This document shows positions 51,744 to 60,070 of a stretch of 64,000 nucleotides of DNA, in pieces (the first letter of the stretch is position 1; the number at the start of each line of letters is the position of its first letter). Location: the NCBI GenBank assembly GCA_040776905.1, contig JAXGZQ010000001.1, forward strand, positions 1,710,289 through 1,774,288. Direction: 5' to 3'. Below the pieces are notes generated by a model. That model saw nothing but the letters and a program-made list of their open reading frames with translations, had not been told where the DNA came from and did not search any database. The translations under genes and the position numbers were made by a program. The DNA is from SLHU01 sp009929975 (GTDB taxonomy: Bacteria > Bacillota > Clostridia > Saccharofermentanales > UBA5734).

Positions 51744-54078
51744 TCTTTCAATAGCCTATGGTAGTAACCGACATGCTAAAACATGGACAAATAAAATGAC
51801 GACCTTCCATGATCTCAAGGAACGCTTAAAGGTCACGATCAGAACACCTGAGTCGGCTGAGGAATATGCTCATTTCTCAAAAGCACAGAAAGATTCAGCA
51901 AAAGACCATGGCGGTTTTGTGGCCGGTGTGCTGCAGGGTGGCAGAAGAAAAATCGACACAGTGAGTTCGCGGTCAATGGTTGCGCTTGATGGAGATCGAA
52001 TTAACACCAGTTTTCTGGATAGCTATGAAGCGACAGCGCCGTTTACGTCGGTACTTTATTCAACCCATAGCCATACGCAAGACAATCCGAGGGTTCGCGT
52101 TGTTTTCCCGCTGACAAGAGACGTGACGCCAGAGGAGTTTGTCGCAGTGTCAAGATATCTTGCCGAAATGCTCGGCATCGACTATTTTGACGAGTGCTCT
52201 TATCAGCCAAATCAGCTGATGTACTGGCCAAGTACACCTGCAAACGGCGTGTTTATTTTTAAGGAAGCGGATAATGGCTGGCTTAACCCGGATGATATTT
52301 TGAGTGCCCATCCCGAATGGAAGGATCCGACAAGGCTTCCTACCTCATCAAGGGAGAGCAAGGCAAACACAGTTCATTTCCAGAAGGTTCAGGATCCGCT
52401 TGAAAAAGAGGGTGTGGTTGGTCTTTTCAACAGAGTGTACTACCCCATCAGCCTCGCTTTGGACGAGTTTTTATCAGATGTATATGAACATACAACCAGC
52501 GGAGACAGATACCATCTTATTGAATCAAGCAGCATGGCCGGCGTTGAGATCAAAGAAGATGGTAGATTCGTTTATAGCCATCACGCCAAAGATCCTGCAT
52601 ATCTGAGACTGTGCAATGCTTTTGATATTGTTCGTATCCATAAGTTTTCGGATGACGACGAGAAAAAATCGTATCTGCAGATGTGTGAGTTCGTCATGGG
52701 GCTTGATAAGATCAAGCTGCAGATTGCCGAAGATAGAAAACGGAGTGCAGATGCTGATTTTGATAACACTTCCGATTGGCAGACTCAGCTCCAATATATG
52801 CCTCGCAGTGGCTTGCTTGAAAACAGTGTCTGGAATCTGAACCTTATCCTAAACAACGATCCTGATTTTGCCAGCTTTGCTTTCAATGAGCTGGCCAACC
52901 GCATTCAGATTAAAGGCCCACTCCCTTGGGACAGACCTGAGGGTAATCTGTATTGGCGCGATGCTGACACTGCGCAATTGAAGTCGCTCATTGATGCTCG
53001 CTATCTACCATTCTCAAGCCGCAACCATGACGTTGCCTTCACTAAGGTAGCTGATGACCGTCACTTCCATCCGATCCGGGACTACCTTGATGTGTTGCCG
53101 ACCTGGGATGGCGAGCCACGCGTCGCTGATCTTTTCATCAAGTATCTCCAGGCCGATGATACACCTTATGTCCGAGCTGTAACCCGGAAAACCTTCGCAG
53201 CTGCAGTAGCCCGCATATACCGCCCAGGCACCAAGTTCGATTGTGTACCAGTGCTCGACGGTGAACAGGGTATCGGGAAAAGCACCATCATCAAAGATCT
53301 GGTGACACCTGAATACTATTCCGAGTCCCTGTCACTTACGGATATGGATGACAAATCAGGCGCAGAAAAGCTGCAGGGTTTCTGGGTGGTGGAGATCGGA
53401 GAGCTGGCCGGTATGAAAAAGGCTGACATTGAAAAGGTCAAGGCGTTCCTCTCCACCTCTGACGACAAGTACCGCCCCAGCTATGGCAAAACCGTTGAGA
53501 GTCATCCTAGGCAGTGTATTATCATCGCAACCGTCAATGGCGAGCGAGGTTACCTGCGTGACATTACCGGCAACCGCCGATTCTGGGTTATCAAGCTGCA
53601 TCAGCAAAAGCAGAAACAGAAGTGGCATTTTGACCAGAACTTTCGTGACCAGTTCTGGGCGGAGGCTAAAGCAATTTACGAGGCTGGTGAAACGCTGTAT
53701 CTGGAAGGTGGCAATCTCGATGCTGCTGAAAAGGCTCAGCGTGCTGCTATGGAGGTTGATGAGCGCATCGGCATGGTTGAAGAATACCTGAATACGCTGC
53801 TGCCAGAAGCCTGGAATGAGATGGACCTGTATGCACGGCGAGAATATTTGTCGGATACAAGCAGCCCGTTGGTTACCAAAGGCAGTGTTCTTCGAACGAC
53901 TGTCAGCAATGCCGAAATCTGGTGTGAGTGTTTCGGCAGAAGTTTTCAGGATTTGAAGCCTACCGATAGTTACGCGATAGCGGCGCTTATGACACAGATC
54001 CCCGGTTGGGAACGCACCTTCGAGCGAGTCAGGCAGCTGCTGTATGGTCGTCAACGACTCTACAGAAAAATCGATTGA
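51736..54078 (+). CDS. VapE-type primase/helicase
   Basis: A 780-aa homologue of the left VapE. N-terminal primase-like part (MVALDGD, YSHHAKDPAYLRLCNAFDIVRIH), P-loop GEQGIGKSTII about residue 509, LQGFWVVEIGELAGM, and ATVNGERGYLRDITGNRRFWVI. Start ATG 51736 after GAGGAGG, inside the parB end. It replicates phage DNA with PolA. Confidence 0.94.
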   Translation: MRDLSIAYGSNRHAKTWTNKMTTFHDLKERLKVTIRTPESAEEYAHFSKAQKDSAKDHGGFVAGVLQGGRRKIDTVSSRSMVALDGDRINTSFLDSYEATAPFTSVLYSTHSHTQDNPRVRVVFPLTRDVTPEEFVAVSRYLAEMLGIDYFDECSYQPNQLMYWPSTPANGVFIFKEADNGWLNPDDILSAHPEWKDPTRLPTSSRESKANTVHFQKVQDPLEKEGVVGLFNRVYYPISLALDEFLSDVYEHTTSGDRYHLIESSSMAGVEIKEDGRFVYSHHAKDPAYLRLCNAFDIVRIHKFSDDDEKKSYLQMCEFVMGLDKIKLQIAEDRKRSADADFDNTSDWQTQLQYMPRSGLLENSVWNLNLILNNDPDFASFAFNELANRIQIKGPLPWDRPEGNLYWRDADTAQLKSLIDARYLPFSSRNHDVAFTKVADDRHFHPIRDYLDVLPTWDGEPRVADLFIKYLQADDTPYVRAVTRKTFAAAVARIYRPGTKFDCVPVLDGEQGIGKSTIIKDLVTPEYYSESLSLTDMDDKSGAEKLQGFWVVEIGELAGMKKADIEKVKAFLSTSDDKYRPSYGKTVESHPRQCIIIATVNGERGYLRDITGNRRFWVIKLHQQKQKQKWHFDQNFRDQFWAEAKAIYEAGETLYLEGGNLDAAEKAQRAAMEVDERIGMVEEYLNTLLPEAWNEMDLYARREYLSDTSSPLVTKGSVLRTTVSNAEIWCECFGRSFQDLKPTDSYAIAALMTQIPGWERTFERVRQLLYGRQRLYRKID

Positions 54079-54230
54079 GGGACAAGATGATTGGACAGGA
54101 CAACTATTTCCATTATATACAAAATGGGTTTTGTAAATCAGATAACAAACACTTGTACCCGCACACGCACGTTAGTATATATAGGAAAAAGTTGTCCTAA
54201 CTTGTCCATTGTCCCAGATTTGGAGAAGTC
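54079..54230. other. Gap with GGACAA/TTGTCC boxes, possible origin
   Basis: About 150 nt with boxes GGACAGGACAA near its start and GTTGTCC, TTGTCC, TTGTCCC near its end, around an AT-rich centre with a GCACACGCACG tract. It matches the place of the AGGAAC cluster in the left prophage. No gene is visible. Confidence 0.4.
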
Positions 54231-54512
54231 ATGAGAGAAAAGCAGATTGAAATGAAACTGATTGCTGCCACAAAAGACATGGGAGGTATCGCGCCAAAGT
54301 TCATGAGCCCTGGATTTGATGGTATGCCAGACCGCCTTGTTCTTCTACCCTATGGAAAGCTGGCATTTGTTGAGGTTAAGTCCCCTGGCCAGAAACCACG
54401 TGCACTTCAGGCAGCAAGGCATAAGCTTCTGTGTGGTTTGGGTTTCAAGGTGTATGTGCTGGATGAAATACAGCAGATTGGAGTGATCCTTGATGAAATA
54501 CGAACCACATAA
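54231..54512 (+). CDS. VRR-NUC domain nuclease
   Basis: A 93-aa VRR-NUC domain with PGFDGMPDRLVLLPYGKLAFVEVKSPGQKPRALQ. The active-site Asp and Glu-x-Lys are intact. ATG 54231 after TTGGAG. It overlaps the SNF2 helicase gene by 20 nt. Confidence 0.93.
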   Translation: MREKQIEMKLIAATKDMGGIAPKFMSPGFDGMPDRLVLLPYGKLAFVEVKSPGQKPRALQAARHKLLCGLGFKVYVLDEIQQIGVILDEIRTT

Positions 54513-55857
54513 CTACCAGAACTATGCGATCAATTACATCGAGAATCACCCGGTCGCCGCTGTGCTGCTTGACATGGGCCTAGGTAAAACGAGCATCACA
54601 TTGACGGCGCTGAATGACCTTCTGTTCGATAGCTTCAAAGCCCATCGTGTTTTGGTCATTGCACCTCTACGGGTGGCACGGGACACATGGCCGGCTGAAG
54701 TAGATAAGTGGGATCACCTGCAGAGCCTCATCTGCTCCGTGGCCATTGGCAATGAAACTGAACGCCGTGCAGCCCTCCTCCGGCCGGCCGATATATACAT
54801 CATCAACCGTGAGAACGTCCAGTGGCTGATCGAAGAGAGTGGCGTGCCCTTTGACTTTGATACGGTTGTGATTGATGAGCTGTCTTCCTTCAAAAACCAT
54901 CAGGCGAAACGCTTTCGGGCATTGATGAAGGTCCGCCCCAAGGTGAAGCGTGTGATCGGTTTGACTGGCACGCCAAGCAGCAACGGACTCATAGATTTGT
55001 GGGCTGAATTCCGACTCCTGGATCTGGGTGAGCGGTTGGGGCGGTTTATCAGTTACTATCGACTGGACTACTTCATACCAGATCAGTGCAACGGTCCGGT
55101 GGTTTACAGCTACAAACCACAGCCAGGAGCAGAACAACGAATCTATAACAAGATATCCGATATCACCATTTCCATGAAGTCGACTGACCTTTTGAAAATG
55201 CCAGAGTTGGTCAGCAGCGAATATGCGGTCCGCCTTTCGGCAGCTGAACGCCAGCGCTACGATAACCTCAAGCGACAACTTGCACTTGATCTGCCAGAAG
55301 GCTGTGTCACTGCAGCAAATGCCGCTGCCCTCTCCGGCAAGCTCTGCCAGATGGCTAATGGCGCTGTCTACACTGATGCGGGCGATGTCACTTCGATCCA
55401 TGATCAGAAACTGGATGCGCTGGAAGACATCATTGAAGCAGCTGGCGGTAAACCGCTGCTGGTGGCCTATTGGTTCAAGCACGACCTGGCTCGCATCACA
55501 GAACGACTACAGAAGCTTCATGTTCCGTTCGCCCGACTAGATACGGCCGAGAGCATCCGACTCTGGAATAATGGCGAACTACCAGTCGCACTCATTCATC
55601 CGGCCTCGGCCGGGCATGGGCTGAACCTGCAAGCAGGCGGATCCTGTATCGTCTGGTTCAGTCTGACATGGTCACTGGAGTTGTATCAACAGACCAACGC
55701 CCGGCTATGGCGACAAGGCCAGCGTGCACAAACGGTTGTGGTGCAGCACATCGTTGTAAAGGACACCATCGATGAGCGGATCCTGAAGGCACTATCAAAA
55801 AAGGATAGCACCCAAGCAGCGCTGATTGATGCAGTCAAAGCCGATCTGCAAGCATAA
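54493..55857 (+). CDS. SNF2-type DEAD/DEAH helicase (intact)
   Basis: A 454-aa Swi2/Snf2 ATPase. Walker A LDMGLGKTSIT (about 32-40), DExx VVIDELSSFKNH, GLTGTPSSNGLIDLW, then NLQAGGSCIVWFSLTWSLELYQQTNARLWRQGQ as the second RecA domain. It shows what the broken left gene should look like. Start ATG 54493 (MKYEPHNYQ). It probably remodels DNA during phage replication. Confidence 0.95.
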   Translation: MKYEPHNYQNYAINYIENHPVAAVLLDMGLGKTSITLTALNDLLFDSFKAHRVLVIAPLRVARDTWPAEVDKWDHLQSLICSVAIGNETERRAALLRPADIYIINRENVQWLIEESGVPFDFDTVVIDELSSFKNHQAKRFRALMKVRPKVKRVIGLTGTPSSNGLIDLWAEFRLLDLGERLGRFISYYRLDYFIPDQCNGPVVYSYKPQPGAEQRIYNKISDITISMKSTDLLKMPELVSSEYAVRLSAAERQRYDNLKRQLALDLPEGCVTAANAAALSGKLCQMANGAVYTDAGDVTSIHDQKLDALEDIIEAAGGKPLLVAYWFKHDLARITERLQKLHVPFARLDTAESIRLWNNGELPVALIHPASAGHGLNLQAGGSCIVWFSLTWSLELYQQTNARLWRQGQRAQTVVVQHIVVKDTIDERILKALSKKDSTQAALIDAVKADLQA

Positions 55858-55914
55858 GCCAATCTACGACAATCCGTGCCAATCCGAGTGAACTTTATAT
55901 TTCGGAGGTACGAT

Positions 55915-56130
55915 ATGAATCCATATGAGAACTTGATCAATGCCATTATCCTGCAGGCCGTTAAGGATTACCGCAAAACCCTATCCCGATGTGTCAGGCA
56001 TCCTGAGAAATTGAATTATCGTGAGGATAAGGCAGCGCTTGAGCGGTTCTTCCGATCCGGCTGGTTCAGCTTTTTGACTGAAACTGATCCAGAATTCCTG
56101 ATCCGCAAATTGAGCGAGGAGGTGGCGTGA
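55915..56130 (+). CDS. Small phage protein (71 aa)
   Basis: Starts at ATG 55915 (MNPYENLINAIILQAVKDYRKTL) after CGGAGG; the longer frame lacks a site. It has a helical front, then FFRSGWFSFLTETDPEFLIRKL. Similar small proteins precede the DUF1492 regulator in other Firmicutes phages. Function unknown. Confidence 0.75.
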   Translation: MNPYENLINAIILQAVKDYRKTLSRCVRHPEKLNYREDKAALERFFRSGWFSFLTETDPEFLIRKLSEEVA

Positions 56131-56131
56131 T

Positions 56132-56548
56132 ATGACAAAGAAAGAGTATTTGTCTCAAGCCTATCGCCTTGACCAACGCATCAACAGCAAGCTGGCTCAG
56201 GTTACAGCACTCAATGATCTGGCAACCAAATGCACCTCGACACTTTCGGATATGCCGCGTAATCCGAATCGCGGCATCTCTACCATGGCCGATGCTGTGG
56301 AGAAGATCGTTGATCTGCAGGCCGAGATCAATCGCGATATTGATGCGCTTGTGGACCTGAAGCGCGATATCGTCAGAGCCATCAAGGCCGTGGCAAATAG
56401 CGAGTATCAGACAATTCTGGAACTGCGTTACTTATGCTTCAAAACCTGGGAGCAGATCGCTGTGGACATGGGTTACAATGTGCGTCATGTCTATCGGATT
56501 CATGATGAAGCCGTTGAGAGCATTCCGATAGATGGATCTTGGCAGTAA
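56132..56548 (+). CDS. DUF1492-type late transcription regulator (ArpU/RinA-like)
   Basis: A 138-aa homologue of 10672-11100. Conserved parts are LATKCTSTLSDMPRNPNRGISTMADAVEKIVDLQAEIN and YQTILELRYLCFKTWEQIAVDMGYNVRHVYRIHDEA with the sigma4-like HTH. It is the last gene before the late promoter and its last codons are part of the first copy of the 59-nt repeat. Confidence 0.85.
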   Translation: MTKKEYLSQAYRLDQRINSKLAQVTALNDLATKCTSTLSDMPRNPNRGISTMADAVEKIVDLQAEINRDIDALVDLKRDIVRAIKAVANSEYQTILELRYLCFKTWEQIAVDMGYNVRHVYRIHDEAVESIPIDGSWQ

Positions 56549-56598
56549 ATGTTGGTATTTGTCATATGAACTCATTTGATATGATAGACTCAGCATAT
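56540..56598 (+). repeat. Late-promoter repeat, copy 1 (TTGTCA-N17-TGATAG)
   Basis: About 59 nt, from the last codons of the DUF1492 gene (TGGCAGTAA) to CTCAGCATATTTG. It contains TTGTCA (56559), 17 nt, TGATAG. After it comes AAGCCTTCGTGGGAG, which resembles the left arm of the late terminator only. Confidence 0.7.
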
Positions 56599-56686
56599 TT
56601 GAAGTAGATAAGCCTTCGTGGGAGCGGAGACGTAGGTATGTTAAAATTATAGAGCAACTTAGAGTTTATTATTGGCGGGTGAAAAT

Positions 56687-57541
56687 ATGAAGCTTACCGA
56701 ACTTCTCAAAATGCGTGGATTTGATTGTAGGACCAAGGTCAAATTAGTTCGACATCAAGATTCTCGATATGACGTCCCAATGCTATACAGGAAGGGCTTC
56801 TTGGACTTCTATCAGAGCGTGCAAAGTAAAGACGTGTTTGGTAACTGTGAGTACATCATGTCATTTATTGGCGATGAAAGCACGAAAGCAACTTATATCG
56901 GTACTTACAAAAAAAAATCATCGCAAATGCTTGATATGAGTAGAATCCCAGTTGGTTATCCATATGTCAGTGAAGAGGATTTTAACGAAAATTTATATCA
57001 TTACGAATTCGAAAAAACTGATCTGCTTTCCGACCTGGCTGACCGATTGGTTATTGAATGGGGTAAATCAACTCGCAGTTGGTATCAATGGCTGAGCGAA
57101 GAAAAGGATAAGGTTATTGTGGAAATATTCCCGGAGGGATATACTCGGGATTTTCCAGGCTTTGATGAACTGCTTCTCAGTTTTAGTGATCTTGAGAAAA
57201 TTGTCAAAAACAAGGATGCAAACCGAATCTGGCATACAATGTTGGGTTCAGTTGCCGGAGTTTACCTTATAGTTGACACAACTACCGGATTCCAGTATGT
57301 TGGCTCCGCCTATGGCGAGGAAGGAATCCTGGGACGATGGAAGACTTACACTGACAATAGGCATGGCGGCAACAAGATATTGATTGAACTATTGAACGAA
57401 TTTCCGGATCGCTATAAGGAATTCCAATTCACCATTCTTCAGACCCTGCCACGATCAATGAATAAAGATCTGGTTATCCGAAAAGAACAAGTTTACAAAA
57501 TTAAACTGGGCACACGAGCTTACGGTCTGAACGGAAATTAG
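56687..57541 (+). CDS. GIY-YIG nuclease-domain protein (cargo)
   Basis: A 284-aa protein. The C-terminal ~100 residues carry the GIY-YIG fold: GVYLIVDTTTGFQYVGSAYGEEGILGRWKTYTDNRHGGNK, with GVY, YVG, the Arg of GRW and later Glu (RKEQVYKIKLG). The N-terminal ~180 residues are not recognised and may bind a target. Start ATG 56687. It lies between two copies of the late-promoter repeat and is lower in GC, so it is a late-acquired moron, perhaps anti-phage or anti-plasmid. Confidence 0.85.
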   Translation: MKLTELLKMRGFDCRTKVKLVRHQDSRYDVPMLYRKGFLDFYQSVQSKDVFGNCEYIMSFIGDESTKATYIGTYKKKSSQMLDMSRIPVGYPYVSEEDFNENLYHYEFEKTDLLSDLADRLVIEWGKSTRSWYQWLSEEKDKVIVEIFPEGYTRDFPGFDELLLSFSDLEKIVKNKDANRIWHTMLGSVAGVYLIVDTTTGFQYVGSAYGEEGILGRWKTYTDNRHGGNKILIELLNEFPDRYKEFQFTILQTLPRSMNKDLVIRKEQVYKIKLGTRAYGLNGN

Positions 57542-57575
57542 TGCAGCATCTCAAATTCAGGGGCAGGAGATCGAT

Positions 57576-57908
57576 ATGCCAGAATCTGTTAGCATAATCT
57601 TCAAGAAACGACCAACCCAATGGGGACTGCGCGGAGACCCATTTCTTTGGGATGATTTAGAGCAGCTGTATTCCCAATACACTCTGCCAATGTCGAGAGA
57701 ATTTTTCGAAGACATCCTTAACAGCTTTTTGACAGACTTATTGAAAGAAGCAGAATATAAGAACGGCGTAATTTATATCAAGAGATATGCTCATGGTGGT
57801 ATGTCTAGTGGGTGTATAAATCTGATTGAGTGGGAATTAAAACGACGACCACTCTTTTTAGATTTGTTGGATGATGCAAATAGAAAATATCATACGAGTA
57901 ATAGATGA
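57576..57908 (+). CDS. Hypothetical cargo protein (110 aa)
   Basis: Starts at ATG 57576 after GGCAGGAG. It has the striking pattern KRPTQWGLRGDPFLWDDLEQ and AHGGMSSGCINLIEWELKRRPLFL, which I have no family name for. It shares the slot and probable transcript with the GIY-YIG gene, so the two may act together, for example as effector and immunity partner. That is conjecture. Confidence 0.7.
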   Translation: MPESVSIIFKKRPTQWGLRGDPFLWDDLEQLYSQYTLPMSREFFEDILNSFLTDLLKEAEYKNGVIYIKRYAHGGMSSGCINLIEWELKRRPLFLDLLDDANRKYHTSNR

Positions 57909-57931
57909 TTGATCAACAATCCGGTAAATCC

Positions 57932-57990
57932 TGGCAGTAAATGTCACTGTTTGTCAGATGAATCCATTTGATATGATAAGCTCAGCAAAT
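57932..57990 (+). repeat. Late-promoter repeat, copy 2 (TTGTCA-N17-TGATAA)
   Basis: Second copy of the 59-nt repeat, again with TGGCAGTAA although no DUF1492 gene precedes it, so the cargo is flanked by a duplication. TTGTCA (57951), 17 nt, TGATAA. It is followed by the terminator at 58003-58032. Confidence 0.75.
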
Positions 57991-58002
57991 TAGAATTCAT
58001 GA

Positions 58003-58032
58003 AGCTCTCTTGGGAAACCGCGAGGGCTTTTT
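58003..58032 (+). terminator. Terminator in the late leader, just before HNH
   Basis: AGCTCTCTTGG and CCGCGAGGGCT pair with one mismatch around GAAA and are followed by TTTTTG. It lies about 30 nt after the late promoter and 22 nt before HNH, as in the left prophage. Confidence 0.75.
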
Positions 58033-58054
58033 GTTTGCCATCGAGGTGATCATG

Positions 58055-58414
58055 ATGCCCCTGAAACCTAAGCGGCCTTGTTCGTATCCTGGTTGTCCTA
58101 ACCTTACGGCCGAACGCTTTTGTGAAGAACATGCCAAGAAGGAATCACAACGGTATGAACGATACGATCGTGACCCGGACAAGAAGAAACGCTACGACCG
58201 ATCATGGCGGCGCATTCGTGACCAGCACTTAGCTGAGCATCCACTGTGTGAGCAGTGCGAGAAGGTCGGTAAGATCACACCGGCTCGCGAGGTTCATCAC
58301 ATCAAGCCATTATCGCAGGGTGGAACGCATGACCCATCCAATCTCATGGGTTTATGCACCCCGTGTCACTCAGAGATTACAGCACGCGAAGGTGGTCGCT
58401 GGGGTAGGCGGTAG
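58055..58414 (+). CDS. HNH endonuclease, packaging-associated
   Basis: A 119-aa homologue of 9937-10296. Zinc Cys in CSYPGCPNLT and CEQCE; catalytic core REVHHIKPLSQGG, N in DPSNLMGLC and final CTPCHS. I use ATG 58055 (MPLKPKRP) by alignment; ATG 58052 is adjacent. Likely assists cos cleavage. Confidence 0.93.
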   Translation: MPLKPKRPCSYPGCPNLTAERFCEEHAKKESQRYERYDRDPDKKKRYDRSWRRIRDQHLAEHPLCEQCEKVGKITPAREVHHIKPLSQGGTHDPSNLMGLCTPCHSEITAREGGRWGRR

Positions 58415-58530
58415 GGGCCGGTCAGATCTCTGTGACCCCATAATCGGAGACCGGCCGTTGGGTCACGCGCGAAAAAATGACGGTTCAAACGGGTGATTAA
58501 CCCAGTCTGGTGCAAAGGAGGTACTGCCGT
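58415..58530 (+). other. Putative cos (packaging) region
   Basis: Non-coding, with a GGCCGGTC/GACCGGCC inverted repeat and the blocks shared with 9840-9936 (AATCGG, TTGGGT, AAAAAA, GGTTCAAACGGG). Conservation in a non-coding gap between HNH and terS suggests the packaging site. Confidence 0.55.
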
Positions 58531-59109
58531 GTGGCAAAAGACGGAACAAACAGGGGCGGCAGACGCGTTCGGGCCGGTGATAAACCGTTGCCGCTTGCAG
58601 ATAAAATCACCCGCGGCAAGAATGCGAAGATCCTGGAACCCACGGACCTAAAACCCGGCAGCTTGCTTGATGTCGAGGATCTCGATAGCGGTCCGGATTT
58701 AAACGGTGCTGACATGCCCGCGCCAAGCGAGTACCTCAGCGCCAGACAAAAAGACGGAAAACCACTGGGTGCGGATGCGCTCTATAAGGAAACCTGGCGC
58801 TGGCTCAAGGAACGCGGCTGTGAGCGGTTCATAAACCCACGCTTGATCGAAGCATATGCTCAGGCTTTCACCCGATACATTCAGTGCGAAGAAGCTATCA
58901 GCCTATATGGCCTTCTTGGGAAACACCCCACGACCGGAGGTGCGATCACCAGCCCGTTCGTGCAGATGAGCCAGTCGTTTCAGAAGCAGGCGAACCTTTT
59001 ATGGTACGAGATCTTCGATATCGTCAAGCAAAACTGCACGACCGCATTCGTGGGAAATCCCCAGGACGATATCATGGAAGCTCTTCTGTCAGGACGGAAA
59101 AAGATATGA
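58531..59109 (+). CDS. Terminase small subunit, P27 family (GTG start)
   Basis: A 192-aa homologue of the left TerS, with the same front (KDGTNRGGRRVRAGDKPLP), KETWRWLKERGCERFINPRLIEAYAQ, YIQCEEAI and NPQDDIMEALL. GTG 58531 is 9 nt after AAAGGAGG and aligns with the TTG start of the left gene. Confidence 0.92.
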   Translation: MAKDGTNRGGRRVRAGDKPLPLADKITRGKNAKILEPTDLKPGSLLDVEDLDSGPDLNGADMPAPSEYLSARQKDGKPLGADALYKETWRWLKERGCERFINPRLIEAYAQAFTRYIQCEEAISLYGLLGKHPTTGGAITSPFVQMSQSFQKQANLLWYEIFDIVKQNCTTAFVGNPQDDIMEALLSGRKKI

Positions 59110-59207
59110 ACACCATTTTTATCTAATTTATCATTGATTTTATCTCATTTATCTATTGACTGATATATGAGGTGATGATATGATCAAATCGAGAGGTGGT
59201 GTTTGAA

Positions 59208-59825
59208 GTGAACTATGAAAGAATCATTCTTGAAATGCTTGACCGAATCAAAGCGCTTGAAGACCGACTAGACAAAATTGAAGTTACAAATCAAACAAGT
59301 GAAGTAATTGATCAGTCAGTCAACATGGAGGATTTTGAGATGAATGATGTTAGCATAATCCAAGATAGTGGCAGGAAGAGGTCAAGGCAGGAAGTCATCA
59401 CTATTTTTAGAAACAAGATGGGATTTAGTGTTCGCACGGCCAACCGTAGTGAAGGAAGCGGAATTGTAATTACTCGTAATAGCAAAAGCTACAACGTGCG
59501 AATTTCATTTAGCCGCTCTTATGATGATTTGGTCAAAGCGGATTTTGTTTGTTCTGGATGGCATACTGTATTTTTGAAAGATCTTGAGAACCCAAAATTC
59601 ATGTTCTACATTTTTGTTGTTGAAGACGCAAGCGGGATATTCCATTATTTTATTTACAAACGCGAGGACCTTATATCGAATTTTGCCAACAAGGCTCCGG
59701 ACGCAAACAATAAATTGCATTTTTACTTTCGCATAAAAACTAACGGACGTCCTGTAGAGTTTAGAGAAGAAGAACTTGACGTATCCAAGAACTACAATAA
59801 CTGGGACATATTTTCAAATTTGTAA
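59208..59825 (+). CDS. Hypothetical cargo protein (205 aa)
   Basis: I start at GTG 59208 (VNYERIILEMLDRIKALEDRLDKIE); AGAGGTG upstream. A short coiled coil at the front is followed by a basic region (SGRKRSRQEVITIFRNK) and a beta-rich C-terminal domain with FVCSGWHTVFLKDLENPKFMFYIFVV. No family recognised. It is more AT-rich than its neighbours, stands between terS and the methyltransferase where the left prophage has metK, and ends with its own terminator: a moron. Confidence 0.75.
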   Translation: MNYERIILEMLDRIKALEDRLDKIEVTNQTSEVIDQSVNMEDFEMNDVSIIQDSGRKRSRQEVITIFRNKMGFSVRTANRSEGSGIVITRNSKSYNVRISFSRSYDDLVKADFVCSGWHTVFLKDLENPKFMFYIFVVEDASGIFHYFIYKREDLISNFANKAPDANNKLHFYFRIKTNGRPVEFREEELDVSKNYNNWDIFSNL

Positions 59826-59847
59826 AAATCATTCACTAACAACCAAG

Positions 59848-59878
59848 AAGCACTCGACTATTCGGGTGCTTTTTTATT
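59848..59878 (+). terminator. Terminator after the 205-aa cargo gene
   Basis: AAGCACTCGA pairs with TCGGGTGCTT (one G-U) around CTAT, followed by TTTTTATTT. It separates the cargo from the next phage genes. Confidence 0.85.
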
Positions 59879-59911
59879 TGCACGAATTGCTTCATGGAAA
59901 GGATGATCACT

Positions 59912-60070
59912 GTGAGCTATCACGATATTGACCAATTTTTTATTAGCCTAAAACAAGGAAAACTGACCAAACAGCAGCTTAAAACATTACGTGGACAAGC
60001 GCTGGCCGGTGATCTGGCTGGTGCGAAAAAGGGTCTTATGAAGGTGGTGGCGAAAAATGCAAGTAACTGA
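59912..60070 (+). CDS. Small phage protein upstream of methyltransferase (52 aa)
   Basis: GTG 59912 after AAAGGATG opens SYHDIDQFFISLKQGKLTKQQLKTLRGQALAGDLAGAKKGL, a plausible helical domain of a kind common in Firmicutes phages. It overlaps the methyltransferase by 14 nt, indicating coupling. Function unknown. Confidence 0.7.
   Translation: MSYHDIDQFFISLKQGKLTKQQLKTLRGQALAGDLAGAKKGLMKVVAKNASN

Noticed and set aside
54667..55482. 271-codon minus-strand frame opposite the SNF2 gene
   Set aside because: The plus strand carries all helicase motifs; the antisense frame is a by-product of high-GC codon use. The same applies to frames opposite parB (50958-51677) and vapE (53356-54054).
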